This document shows positions 8,734-17,466 of a DNA stretch of 37,247 nt, one piece after another; the stretch's first letter is position 1, and each line of letters opens with the position of its first letter. The stretch is from Promethearchaeota archaeon. GTDB lineage: Archaea > Asgardarchaeota > Lokiarchaeia > Sigynarchaeales > SOKP01. Where the stretch lies: contig JAHLWT010000143.1 in the NCBI GenBank assembly GCA_019057775.1, positions 1 through 37,247 of the forward strand, read 5' to 3'. A program made the translations under genes and the position numbers. The notes beneath the pieces are model-generated. The model worked only from the letters and a program-made list of their open reading frames with translations, made no database searches and had not been told where the DNA came from.

Positions 8734-9702
8734 TTACTTAGAAAAAAGTCGATATTTATATACTACATAGGATCCTAAAATTCCTCCTAATTCAGGAAGA
8801 TAGTAGAGGAAATTTAAAAAACCATAAGTAAATCCATAAAGTAAACCAAAAAACAACCTGAATACAATGATCATATATAAAAATGCTTTACCTGTCATCC
8901 TCACTCTTACAAACGTTACTAGCGCTGAAGTTTCTCGATTTAAAGAAGGAAAAATAGTATAGGTAATAACTCCGTAAATACCTCCCCAGACTAATCCTAC
9001 CCCATCTAAAAATAATGGATCAAAAATTGGATAATATAAAATCAAAGCAAGTCTAAGCAGAAAATAAAAAAGAATCGAAAAAAACCCGGAGATGAGGAAT
9101 AAATAAACTAAAAATTTAGTTCCTCTAGCCATTTCAATAATTTTCGCTATTTTATTGGTAAAATATAACATAATAAAAATAAACATTAAAGAAAAAAAGA
9201 AAAATGGGTCATATGGATTGATTTGATCGATAAAGATAGATGTGAAGAGCGTATGGAAAGTAAATTTTGTCGCTAAAGCATTTAAACTCAAATAAAAATA
9301 TTCCCTTAACCCATAAAAAGCAAAAAACATTGCCAATATCGTTAAAACTATTATTAAAATAAAAATGACCTTAGTACCTTGAAATTGTGATGTTGTTCTA
9401 TCCAATCTCCTGGAACTTCTGAATGTTTTTGCACTCAGTTTATCTTGTCTTTTCAAATACTTTTTTAAAGCTCTTGGACCTTTTTCTAAATAATCCTTAG
9501 AAGAAGCTTTTCTTTTAAGGGTCTCTTGAGAACGATGTCGCGATTCCCTTGGAGTAACTGGTGTAACAGAAACGTGTTTTAATTCAAATGTACATTCATG
9601 ATTTTCTGGTAAGCGGTGTTTCTTACAATTAGTTCCTCCACAATATTTGCAAGAGAATGGTAAATAACTAATTTGCTCTCCACAAAATTCACAGTATGTC
9701 AC
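8734..9702 (-). CDS. AN1 zinc finger-rhomboid-fold protein, catalytically dead
   Basis: A 322-residue membrane protein. Residues 4-37 are an AN1-type zinc finger (C4-x2-C7...C18-x2-C21...C26-x2-H29...H35-x-C37). A basic linker (50-108) is followed by about six membrane segments from residue 112 to 318. The rhomboid signature region TLFTSIFI (151-158) is present. The catalytic GxSG motif corresponds to LVWGGIYG (237-244), so the serine is replaced by Trp, and the catalytic His position reads ELGG (304-307). Both catalytic residues are missing, so this is an iRhom/derlin-like pseudoprotease. It may bind and guide membrane proteins, with the AN1 finger facing the cytosol. An AN1-site-2 protease gene lies directly upstream on the same strand, separated by 150 bp. 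Confidence 0.8.
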   Translation of the reverse strand: MTYCEFCGEQISYLPFSCKYCGGTNCKKHRLPENHECTFELKHVSVTPVTPRESRHRSQETLKRKASSKDYLEKGPRALKKYLKRQDKLSAKTFRSSRRLDRTTSQFQGTKVIFILIIVLTILAMFFAFYGLREYFYLSLNALATKFTFHTLFTSIFIDQINPYDPFFFFSLMFIFIMLYFTNKIAKIIEMARGTKFLVYLFLISGFFSILFYFLLRLALILYYPIFDPLFLDGVGLVWGGIYGVITYTIFPSLNRETSALVTFVRVRMTGKAFLYMIIVFRLFFGLLYGFTYGFLNFLYYLPELGGILGSYVVYKYRLFSK

Positions 9703-9852
9703 TTAAATCACTAAAAGATAATATTATTAGTCTTAGAACTTTAATTTTTTGAATTTAAATGTATAATATTTTAAAACCATCATGCTTCATAATTCTTTAG
9801 TTTTTGGTTTATGAATCTTCTATGTTTTAGAGTCTTAGGTATAAGATTAAAT

Positions 9853-10842
9853 TTACGGGAAATATAGATTAGTATTAATTGGAGCATAGAGGAAAACATA
9901 AGTGATTATCACTAATCCTAGTAAGGAACCCGCAAGAATTATGTATACTTTTTTATTCCATTTTAAAATATTCTGCCCATCTAATATCCCAATTGGAATC
10001 ATATTAAATGTACCTAACATATAATTTAGATTCGCAGCTAATCCAATCATCATATTGAGTGGATAGTATTGAGTTGGTATTAAGAAAGAAATTATTAAAA
10101 GAATCGTACCGTATACAAGATTAACTGTAGGACCAGCCGCTTTACATAAACCTGTAGTTCTATCTATTTTACTTAACCCCAGAACAACAACTGCTCCCGG
10201 TAAAGCTAATGATGGTAAAGACATACTTCCCGAAAATAATGAAAATAAACCGAAGACTACACTAAATACAGTTAGTATCATTCCAAAAGTTAACAATCTA
10301 AATTTAGTTTGAAGCTTAAAGTGAATTGCTACTTGTCTATGTCCAAATTCGTGGAAAAGAAAAGCCGTAGCATAAAACCCAGCTAACATAAAAATTGCCC
10401 ATTCGTAACCAGTGTTAATCAAATCAGGATAAAAATTCAATATACCGATAATGAAAATGAGAGAAACTCCAATTATTAGATGTAGAAGTTCTGATTTGTG
10501 AGGTAATAATATTCCTTTAAAATTAATTCCAGAATCCGGGTCAAATGCATCCACGGGAACCTGAGATTCTTGCCGGAACCATGTATATGTTCCATCCGTT
10601 GTTCCACGAATAACTCCTGGAATATGCTCCTGCTGATATGTCTGTTCTTGAGGTACCATTTGGGGTTCTTCAATATAAGTTGGTGTAGGTGCAGTCAAAG
10701 GTTGTAACCTTATATTTTCTTTTACAATATCACAGTCATGATCTACTGGATCTCTATGATAACTACAATAATTCTGTCCACATTGACTGCAATTGAATGA
10801 ATCCCCAATAATTTCGACCCCACAATGAGCACAATTCGTCAT
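9853..10842 (-). CDS. AN1 zinc finger-site-2 protease (M50) fusion
   Basis: A 329-residue intramembrane metalloprotease. Residues 4-37 are an AN1-like zinc finger very close in spacing to the one in the neighbouring rhomboid-like gene. A Gln/Pro-rich linker (45-100) precedes about six membrane helices. The zinc-binding motif is HEFGH (164-168), and the third ligand is D288 in GILDGQN, the usual NPxxxxDG region with the Asn-Pro replaced by IP. Catalytic residues are complete, so it should cut transmembrane segments of substrates. The AN1 finger probably recruits a cytosolic partner or ubiquitin-like tag; that part is inferred from AN1 proteins in eukaryotes. The substrate is unknown. Confidence 0.9.
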   Translation of the reverse strand: MTNCAHCGVEIIGDSFNCSQCGQNYCSYHRDPVDHDCDIVKENIRLQPLTAPTPTYIEEPQMVPQEQTYQQEHIPGVIRGTTDGTYTWFRQESQVPVDAFDPDSGINFKGILLPHKSELLHLIIGVSLIFIIGILNFYPDLINTGYEWAIFMLAGFYATAFLFHEFGHRQVAIHFKLQTKFRLLTFGMILTVFSVVFGLFSLFSGSMSLPSLALPGAVVVLGLSKIDRTTGLCKAAGPTVNLVYGTILLIISFLIPTQYYPLNMMIGLAANLNYMLGTFNMIPIGILDGQNILKWNKKVYIILAGSLLGLVIITYVFLYAPINTNLYFP

Positions 10843-11029
10843 TTTAATTGCCTATTCAGCTATCTATTATTTTACAAAAAGAAATATTTTTATTGTAATA
10901 TAAAATTAAGGATTTAAAATTTTATTGAGAATTTCCTTCATTTATTTTTTATTAATTCGGGATTAAACAAAATATATTAATAAAAAGTTTATTACTTATG
11001 TAGAGTAAAAGAACTTTAAAGTGAAATTT

Positions 11030-11185
11030 ATGAGTCAAGATGAAAAAGAAGATGAGAAGGAATTAGAAGACGAGCGGAAAAAATTAAAAGATTTAGGTAT
11101 TGATAGTACATGGAATATCCTATCATCTGGAGAAAAGAAAAAAAAGGAACCTGAGGAAAAAAAAGCTTTTAGGGGATTTAATTAA
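11030..11185 (+). CDS. Small highly charged protein (51 aa)
   Basis: A short reading frame from ATG 11030 to TAA 11183-11185. The first half is Glu/Asp/Lys-rich (MSQDEKEDEKELEDERKKLK). A short ordered-looking core, DLGIDSTWNILSSG, is followed by a lysine-rich end and KAFRGFN. An AT-rich promoter with TATA-like AAAATATATTAATAAAAAG lies upstream (about 10968-10988). It is isolated between divergent genes, so it has its own promoter. I do not recognise it. The W/L core flanked by charge could be a small adaptor. Confidence 0.55.
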   Translation: MSQDEKEDEKELEDERKKLKDLGIDSTWNILSSGEKKKKEPEEKKAFRGFN

Positions 11186-11322
11186 TCTCCATAAAAATAA
11201 TTAGAGTTTAAACCATAATTCTATTGAAAATTGACTTAATCTCATAACTATATGTTTCAAAAGATTTAAGTGCTTAACAAAATACCAATTCTTACTATTA
11301 ATTTTAAAAATCAAGACGGTTA

Positions 11323-12933
11323 ATGTCAACACCTGTTTCAATTCTAGATGGCCCCTTTACTACAAATACTCTAGTTTCTAAAAAATTTATATTTGTTTAT
11401 ATTTTTATCATTTGGATTTCAGTTTTTCCATTATTAATAGAGTTATATCTATTTTGGAAATTAACAGCTAACAAACCTACTCTTTTTATAATAATATTAC
11501 CAATCCAGATATTTATCGGATACATCATTTTAGTTATCAGTTCTATATTCACCTCAAAAACCATTTTAACTTTCATTAATAAAATCTTTAAACCAAAAGA
11601 GGGTGTTTTTTCAAGAAATAGTGGAGATAAGAATTATTATTTTTGGAGTTTACGAGCAGTAATAAAAAAATGGCCAGTTTGGGTTTCTAAATTTATACCA
11701 ATACACTTCATAAATAAATTGAATCTTAGATGGTTTCATAATGATTCAGAATTTATTGAAATCGGAAAAAATGTTCATATTGGTAGGGGGTGCTCAATTA
11801 AAGCAAGTATGATTTTCGGAAATTATCTGATTATTAAGAGAATTAAGATTGAAGATAATGTAGTTATTGGCTCAAATTCTTTCATTGCTCCAGGAACGTG
11901 TATACATAAAAGGGTAATTTTAGGATCAATGTCAGTAACTAAATTTAATCAAAAATTTAAACCACAAACAGTCTATGCCGGTTTTCCCCCAAAAATAATA
12001 AAAACCCATGAAACCCATGAGAAGGATTTCCCACATTCTTTCCAAAATCTTGAAGAAGAGATATTTAATTGTACAATAGACCAAATTCAAAACAGGAAAA
12101 AGAAAGGTTTAAGAATCCAAAATAAGAAATTTGTAAAAAATTTAAATTTTAACATATTAATTTTTGGTATAATATATTTTCTCTCTAACTTATTTCCCTT
12201 CCTAGGAGTTTTCTACTTCGGAATAGAATTTTTTTTCCCAAATTTCTTACAAAGTCCTAACCTATTCAGTGTTGTTTGTGAAATCACTTCCCTCACTACT
12301 TTTTTAATGACACCCTTAATTTTTATTATTTTATTCATGTTAAATTTATTAATTTTAACTATATTGATAAAAGTATTCTATAAGATTATCCTTTATTTTA
12401 ATCCAGTTGAAGAAGGGACGTTTCATTGGCATAATAAGGAACGAACTTTTAAAAACTACTTTAAACACTCCTTTGTGCTGCGATATTTAAAGTGGAAACT
12501 ACAAAGAAGTCCATTTCCATGGTTTATGGCTCCTGCTTTTAATTTTGTAAATAATTGTCGATTTGGAAAGAATACAATAATTGAGGACTCGTATATTGCA
12601 AAAGAATTTTTAGAAGTTGGAAATAATGTTTATATAGGAAAATCGCTAATAGCAAACCATTTATGGGACAAGAATTTAACTATTAAGAAAATATTTATTG
12701 GGAATAATGTAACCATTTCAGACGCTTGTTGTATTGCTCCAGGTACAGAGGTTGATGACGATGTCTTATTATTTCCTTTATCGGTAACTGCAAAATATGA
12801 TAAACTATTATCAAATAGATATTATTATAATGCTCCTTTAACTAATATTTCCATGAAAGAATTACGTCAGAGGTTTAATCTTAAAATAAAGGATAATAAA
12901 GAAAATTTACCAGTAATTAAAAATACAGAATAA
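11323..12933 (+). CDS. Two-module membrane hexapeptide-repeat acyltransferase
   Basis: A 536-residue protein that is an internal duplication. Each half has a pair of transmembrane helices, a (K/N)P-x-E-(E)G-x-F linker, and a left-handed beta-helix made of hexapeptide repeats. In half one the helices are at about 24-75, the linker KPKEGVF near 91, and the hexapeptides at 140-215 (VHIGRGCSI, VVIGSNSFIAPGT). In half two the helices are at about 268-350, the linker NPVEEGTF near 364, and the hexapeptides at 408-510 (NVYIGKSLI, VTISDACCIAPGT). Such modules occur in membrane acetyl/acyltransferases and in the C-terminal region of Pls/PosA-type peptide synthetases. The acceptor is unknown, possibly a lipid or surface glycan. 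The following gene is a third copy of the same module. Confidence 0.8.
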   Translation: MSTPVSILDGPFTTNTLVSKKFIFVYIFIIWISVFPLLIELYLFWKLTANKPTLFIIILPIQIFIGYIILVISSIFTSKTILTFINKIFKPKEGVFSRNSGDKNYYFWSLRAVIKKWPVWVSKFIPIHFINKLNLRWFHNDSEFIEIGKNVHIGRGCSIKASMIFGNYLIIKRIKIEDNVVIGSNSFIAPGTCIHKRVILGSMSVTKFNQKFKPQTVYAGFPPKIIKTHETHEKDFPHSFQNLEEEIFNCTIDQIQNRKKKGLRIQNKKFVKNLNFNILIFGIIYFLSNLFPFLGVFYFGIEFFFPNFLQSPNLFSVVCEITSLTTFLMTPLIFIILFMLNLLILTILIKVFYKIILYFNPVEEGTFHWHNKERTFKNYFKHSFVLRYLKWKLQRSPFPWFMAPAFNFVNNCRFGKNTIIEDSYIAKEFLEVGNNVYIGKSLIANHLWDKNLTIKKIFIGNNVTISDACCIAPGTEVDDDVLLFPLSVTAKYDKLLSNRYYYNAPLTNISMKELRQRFNLKIKDNKENLPVIKNTE

Positions 12934-13012
12934 CTACTCAGAGGTATATGATAAAATCGAGTATTCTAGCCAAATTACTATAACTTGTAATGTCGTAAAC
13001 GATAATAAATTC

Positions 13013-13684
13013 GTGTGGTTGTACCCTATTTTATTTTGGCTATCGTTTTTTCCTACAAGCCTAATTTTTATTTCTTTCTTTAACCTTTTCTCTTTATGGG
13101 TTGCTCCCTCAATTATTATTTGTTTTTTGCCAATTTCAATTATACTTTATTATGGAATGTTTATTCTCTTCTTACTTTTTTTTTCTAAGTCAGTTTTAAT
13201 CATTATAAATTTAATCCATAAACCAAAAGAAGGAATATTTAAGAGAACTTTACAGAATAAAGACTATTTCTTTTTTCTCTTAAGAAGAAATTTAAAATCC
13301 TTTGGCCTTAAAGTATGCAATTACTTTCCCTTACCTTGGATAAAGCTGCTTGCATTAAAACTTTTTGATATAAAAATCCGCTATAATACTGGAGTATTAG
13401 ATAGTTTTATTGACTCAGATTTTATAGAAATTGGTAATAATACAATTCTAGGTGAGGGGTCAATTATCATGAGTTCAATGATATTGGGAGACTTTTTGGT
13501 AGTAAAGAAAGTTGTTCTTCAAAACGGGTGTACAATTGGTGCATTTACTGTAATAGCTCCTGGAACTATTGTAGAAGAAGGAGCAATTTTAGGTATGGGA
13601 AGTTACACAAAGATAAATCAGATTCTTGAGAGAAATTACATACATGTAGGTCGACCTGCTAAGAAATGGAAGAAAGTAAATTAG
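13013..13684 (+). CDS. Single-module membrane hexapeptide-repeat acyltransferase
   Basis: A 223-residue protein repeating the module of the gene before it: two or three membrane helices (3-75), the linker KPKEGIF near 78, then hexapeptide repeats (about 140-215, FIEIGNNTIL, TVIAPGTIV) and the end YIHVGRPAKKW. The start is uncertain. I used GTG at 13013, while TTG at 13019 is also possible. The same frame stays open upstream to at least 12932 without an ATG, so an unrecognised start or a decayed fusion to the preceding protein is possible. It lies 79 bp after the two-module gene, and the two probably act together on the same acceptor. Confidence 0.75.
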   Translation: MWLYPILFWLSFFPTSLIFISFFNLFSLWVAPSIIICFLPISIILYYGMFILFLLFFSKSVLIIINLIHKPKEGIFKRTLQNKDYFFFLLRRNLKSFGLKVCNYFPLPWIKLLALKLFDIKIRYNTGVLDSFIDSDFIEIGNNTILGEGSIIMSSMILGDFLVVKKVVLQNGCTIGAFTVIAPGTIVEEGAILGMGSYTKINQILERNYIHVGRPAKKWKKVN

Positions 13685-13764
13685 ATCTCTAAAAAATCCA
13701 TAAAATAAAAATATAATATTATTATTTAATTAATAAAGAAACACAATAGGAACGTGGTTGAATT

Positions 13765-14007
13765 ATGAGAAAAACAAAAAGAACCGTTTTTTGTGAAACA
13801 TGTGAGGCTGAAGTGGTATTAAGAAGAAAAAATTTCGAGCATCAGTATCATGAGCTACTTTGTTTCCTCGTAATCGTAACAATAGGTTTAGGATTTATTA
13901 TTTACTACCTTCTGAAATATAGCAAGAAACCAAATACCTGCCCTAATTGTGAATCTGTTTTTGATTTGGAAAAACTTACATCAAATGCAACAATAAAAAT
14001 TAATTAA
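13765..14007 (+). CDS. LITAF-like split zinc-ribbon membrane protein
   Basis: An 80-residue protein with C10-x2-C13 near the N-terminus, one hydrophobic segment (about residues 32-49, LLCFLVIVTIGLGFIIYYLL), and CPNC (58-61) right after it. A zinc ribbon whose two CxxC knuckles are separated by a membrane-inserted hydrophobic stretch is the layout of the LITAF domain of eukaryotic endosomal proteins, which sits on the cytosolic face of the membrane. Many unrelated archaeal small zinc-ribbon/TM proteins have a looser version of this layout, so the LITAF link is tentative. Its own promoter region is AT-rich; GTGGTTGA lies just ahead of the ATG. Confidence 0.65.
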   Translation: MRKTKRTVFCETCEAEVVLRRKNFEHQYHELLCFLVIVTIGLGFIIYYLLKYSKKPNTCPNCESVFDLEKLTSNATIKIN

Positions 14008-14029
14008 AGATTCGATTCTAATCATACTT

Positions 14030-14296
14030 TTACTTTTCCTTGATTTTCATGGCTTTATGGCATCTTGGACAAACTTTATCCTTTTCTGTAAGCTGGTTTT
14101 TCATAACTATTTTTTGATACTTACATTTTGCATTTGGGCAAGCAAGCATATATTTTTTTAACTTTTTTAATGGTTTCTCAAGATTTTTATTAACCTCAAT
14201 CTCGCTTTTTGTCTCAATACCATCAATTGAGGAATTTGTTTTGCCTCTTGATTGCTTTCCTGTGTCCTCTGGTTTAAGCCATTTATCTAAACCCAC
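14030..14296 (-). CDS. Small archaeal zinc-ribbon protein
   Basis: An 88-residue protein with a GTG start at 14296 (opening MGLDKWLKPED), a polar linker, and a C-terminal zinc ribbon: CPNAKCKY (C53, C58) and CPRC (C76, C79). The GLDKWLKP N-terminus followed by a spacer and ribbon resembles a small conserved archaeal protein of unknown role. A TATA-like element (plus strand about 14318-14330) lies some 26 bp upstream of the GTG, so the mRNA is probably leaderless. It converges with the LITAF-like gene. Confidence 0.7.
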   Translation of the reverse strand: MGLDKWLKPEDTGKQSRGKTNSSIDGIETKSEIEVNKNLEKPLKKLKKYMLACPNAKCKYQKIVMKNQLTEKDKVCPRCHKAMKIKEK

Positions 14297-14415
14297 TTTA
14301 GGTTCACTTTAAAACATATTTATAAAAAATATAACTAAATTCAGAGTTAATTTTATTCATTAAATTATATAAATGAAGAAAAAAAAATAAATTTTTGTTT
14401 ACAAAAGCTTCATTC

Positions 14416-15660
14416 TCAGAAAACTTGTTCCTTACCTTCTATAAGACGTTTCCTTAGATTAACCAAGTTTTCTTTACTCAATTTTTGTTCAGAGACTTCT
14501 TTAGCGATTTTTTCAATGCTTGGAAAATTAACATTTTCAGCCGGTATTAATTCTATTGAATTAACCCAAGGATCTGTGATTGGTCTTCCTATCTGTGATA
14601 ATAGTTTTACATGAGCTTCTACTATATCACCTTGCCCTTTCTGAATGATATCTCTGGCGATATTGGTAGCAAGTATATTATATATCTTTCCAACATGGTT
14701 AATTGGATTTTTTCCACATACTGCTTCTAAACTCATGGTTCGACAAGGAGTTATTAAACCGTTTGCTCTATTTCCTCTTCCTACTTCTCCATCATCTCCA
14801 GCTTCAGCAGATGTTCCAGTAATTGTAAGATACAAGATCTCCTTTTCAATATTATCCCCGACGTTTACCTGACAAGTTACTTCTCGTTCAGGTATAATTT
14901 TTGCAGCTAAATCTAGGACGGTGTCTTTAATTTGATTTGTATAGCTAATATACTCATCAGAATCGTTGATATATTTACTGACCATCGCCGCAGCAACAGT
15001 TATACCAACTTTATTTCCCATCCTTACAGTCATTACTTTAATATCTTCACCAGAAGCTTTACATTTATCCTTAAAAGCGGGAGAATTAATGAGCTTCTCT
15101 GCTTCTAATGTTATTTTTTCCACATCTGAATAAGGAGCATACCCTACTCCGAAGCTTGTATCGTTTGCAAGCGGAACATCATCTGTATGATGTGATTCAT
15201 CAAAAACTCCTGTCAGATCAATTGATCCTGGTCGAATAGCATAATCAAATTGGATATCTCTATTTAGATCAAGATTTCTAAATATACCATTTAAAATCTT
15301 ACGTTGTGTCTCGATACATAGAGTAGCGACCGGAATATACTCTAATCTGTTTGGGCCATCAACACACTCAATCAAAATCTGATGTATCGCCCTTCCTACT
15401 ATTAAGAAATATTGCGGTTGGATTATTAAGCCACCACCGAATTCTGGTTTAGCTGTTCCTCCTACTAACGCAGCTTTATCTACATTATGATGATACACTC
15501 GGTCAAAATTTTCAATATAGTATAGACACAATGCTCTTGAACAGGCATCAGCAACAGCATCACAAACAGTATCTGGATGACCAATTCCCTTTCTTTCACA
15601 AAGTTCAGGGAAACTACTTTTTTCAATTGGTAAGAATGTGGCTTTTGAAATTTTTAGCAT
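14416..15660 (-). CDS. mat: Archaeal S-adenosylmethionine synthetase
   Basis: A 414-residue archaeal-type methionine adenosyltransferase, which makes S-adenosylmethionine from ATP and methionine. This family is distinct from bacterial MetK. Typical motifs are KGIGHPDTVCDAVADACS near the N-terminus, KAALVGGTAKPEFGGGLI, and the C-terminal half with ITGTSAEAGDDGEVGRGNR and NPINHVGKIYN. Length is normal and no key motif is missing. A TATA-like TTTATAATTG (plus 15680-15693, read on the minus strand) lies about 26 bp upstream of the ATG, which fits a leaderless mRNA. It is divergent from an XRE-CBS regulator, with a 15-bp palindrome between the two promoters. Confidence 0.97.
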   Translation of the reverse strand: MLKISKATFLPIEKSSFPELCERKGIGHPDTVCDAVADACSRALCLYYIENFDRVYHHNVDKAALVGGTAKPEFGGGLIIQPQYFLIVGRAIHQILIECVDGPNRLEYIPVATLCIETQRKILNGIFRNLDLNRDIQFDYAIRPGSIDLTGVFDESHHTDDVPLANDTSFGVGYAPYSDVEKITLEAEKLINSPAFKDKCKASGEDIKVMTVRMGNKVGITVAAAMVSKYINDSDEYISYTNQIKDTVLDLAAKIIPEREVTCQVNVGDNIEKEILYLTITGTSAEAGDDGEVGRGNRANGLITPCRTMSLEAVCGKNPINHVGKIYNILATNIARDIIQKGQGDIVEAHVKLLSQIGRPITDPWVNSIELIPAENVNFPSIEKIAKEVSEQKLSKENLVNLRKRLIEGKEQVF

Positions 15661-15706
15661 GATATTTTAAATTAATAATCAATTATAAACAATTAAGATA
15701 TCAAAA

Positions 15707-15721
15707 ATGCATTTAATGCAT
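15707..15721. promoter_or_regulatory. 15-bp perfect palindrome between mat and XRE-CBS gene
   Basis: ATGCATTTAATGCAT is a perfect inverted repeat (7-bp arms, 1-bp centre). It lies about 20 bp upstream of the likely TATA box of mat and just upstream of the AATATATTTATATTTT TATA region (about 15735-15750) of the divergent regulator. This is where an operator controlling both genes would sit. Confidence 0.6.
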
Positions 15722-15761
15722 GAAAAAATTATAAAAAATATATTTATATTTTCGTTTTAAA

Positions 15762-16346
15762 ATGAAATTCTTACCAGATAGAGGTAATTTAAAAAGTTTA
15801 AGAAAAAAATTAGATATAAACCAAAAAGAACTTGGAGAACTATTAAAAATTCCTCAATCTACAATATCAAGAATAGAAAGTGGGAGAATTGATCCTCCTT
15901 ATTCTAAATTTAAAAGAATTTATGAGTTTTTACAAAACGAAAGAATAAAGAGAGAGAGTCTTGGAAGAAAAACAACAGCAGAACATGTTATGAGTAAAAA
16001 TTTGTTAACGATTAATTCAAAATCCACTATTAAAGATGCAATTAACCTTATGAATGAATACAAGATTTCTCAAATCCCAATTATTCAAAATGGGCAAAAT
16101 TTAGGAAGTTTAACATCTAAAAGAATTCAGAAAGTTATAACTGATAATCCTGAACTTATAAATGCTGATGTATCTACGATAAAAGAATTGCCATTTCCTG
16201 AAATTGAAAAAAGTTGGAGCGTTAAGGAAATTTCAAATATACTTATCAATTATTCTGCAGTATTAGTAAGAGATAGAAATGAGTATATAGGAATAATTAC
16301 AGATTCTGATTTACTCAAACAGACTAATGAACTTAAATTAAAGTAA
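15762..16346 (+). CDS. XRE-family HTH regulator with two CBS domains
   Basis: A 194-residue regulator. Residues 9-55 form an XRE/Cro-type helix-turn-helix (LRKKLDINQKELGELLKIPQ...STISRIESGRIDPP). Residues about 68-125 and 135-190 are two CBS repeats (VMSKNLLTINSKSTIKDA; GIITDSDLL), which usually sense adenosyl ligands such as AMP, ATP or SAM. The pairing with mat on the other strand suggests control of SAM synthesis in response to an adenosyl compound; this is inferred from layout. A TATA box about 20 bp ahead of the ATG fits a leaderless transcript. Confidence 0.9.
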   Translation: MKFLPDRGNLKSLRKKLDINQKELGELLKIPQSTISRIESGRIDPPYSKFKRIYEFLQNERIKRESLGRKTTAEHVMSKNLLTINSKSTIKDAINLMNEYKISQIPIIQNGQNLGSLTSKRIQKVITDNPELINADVSTIKELPFPEIEKSWSVKEISNILINYSAVLVRDRNEYIGIITDSDLLKQTNELKLK

Positions 16347-16467
16347 GTTCTTTACCGTATCTTATTTATTTTAAGTCTCAAAATTAGATAAAATTTCAAG
16401 TATAGATATCATCTATGTGAAAAAAATAATTTTTTATAAGATCTTGCCTTTTTAACAATTGGAATTG

Positions 16468-17466
16468 ATGATTGAAAAGATTCTTCAAAGAATTGATGTT
16501 TTACTAAAGAAAGCTAATTTTGAGACATTTTTACTAGGAAACTTTGCTGCTAAAACGAACAAATTCTGTTTTGATTTACTTGTAAAAAAAGATAAGATAA
16601 TTTTTAGCGTAAAGATTTTTAACAACATCGATAATTTAAATCCAGATATTATTCGTGACATTAAATCTTTATCATTAATACTTAAATCAAGGCCGATTTT
16701 AATTGGTGTCAAAAATAGATACCAAAAATTGGATGATAACAAAATTTATATAAGAGAAGATTTACCATTTATAACATTAAACACATTTGAGAATCTAATT
16801 AATAATAAACATCCTTATATATTAGCAAGAAGAGGTAGGGGAGTAGTATTTTTAGATGGCAAGTTAATGAAAACTCTCAGAGAAAAACAATCTATTACAA
16901 GGAGAGAACTATCAGAACAACTAGGAGTCACAATTAGGACTGTAAGCGCGTATGAGAATGAGTCAATGCGCCCTTCTGAAAGTGTAGCTAAAAAAATCAT
17001 AGAAATCCTGGAAAATCAAAATATATTTAAAAAAATAGATATATTTAGATGGCCCGTCAAAGAAGACATTGAGAAAAATGAAAACATTGAGGAAATTGAA
17101 TTAAGTGATTTCGAAGCTCATGTTCAAGATATAATAGAAGATATAGGAATTTCTTCTTATTGGTACAAAAAAGGGGCCATACCATTTAAATTGTCATTAT
17201 ATTCAAATATTAATAATCTTAAGTCAGATGGATTTTATCCTCTTTTCTCTGGTATTTCCGAAGATAAAAATAGATTTGATGAATCAAGTTTTAAATGCTT
17301 AAAAATGTTTACTGAAATATTTCAGAAAACATCACTGTATATAGTTAATAATAATATTCACATTCCTGATATCTTAAAAACTGATAAAATTCCAATTCTA
17401 AAAATTAAAAATTTAGAAAAAGTTGACGACGAGGAAGAATTTATTGAACTCATCCAAGAGTTATGA
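16468..17466 (+). CDS. Archaeal HTH-type transcriptional regulator
   Basis: A 332-residue protein of the archaeal family with an N-terminal endonuclease-like alpha/beta domain (about 1-115), a central XRE helix-turn-helix, and a C-terminal domain. The HTH is clear: RGRGVVFLDGKLMKTLREKQ leads into SITRRELSEQLGVTIRTVSA then YENESMRPSESVA (about 118-170). I use ATG at 16468, not the in-frame TTG at 16459. The end overlaps the likely TTG start of rnhB at 17444 by 23 bp, so the two are probably one transcript. The target is unknown. Confidence 0.85.
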   Translation: MIEKILQRIDVLLKKANFETFLLGNFAAKTNKFCFDLLVKKDKIIFSVKIFNNIDNLNPDIIRDIKSLSLILKSRPILIGVKNRYQKLDDNKIYIREDLPFITLNTFENLINNKHPYILARRGRGVVFLDGKLMKTLREKQSITRRELSEQLGVTIRTVSAYENESMRPSESVAKKIIEILENQNIFKKIDIFRWPVKEDIEKNENIEEIELSDFEAHVQDIIEDIGISSYWYKKGAIPFKLSLYSNINNLKSDGFYPLFSGISEDKNRFDESSFKCLKMFTEIFQKTSLYIVNNNIHIPDILKTDKIPILKIKNLEKVDDEEEFIELIQEL

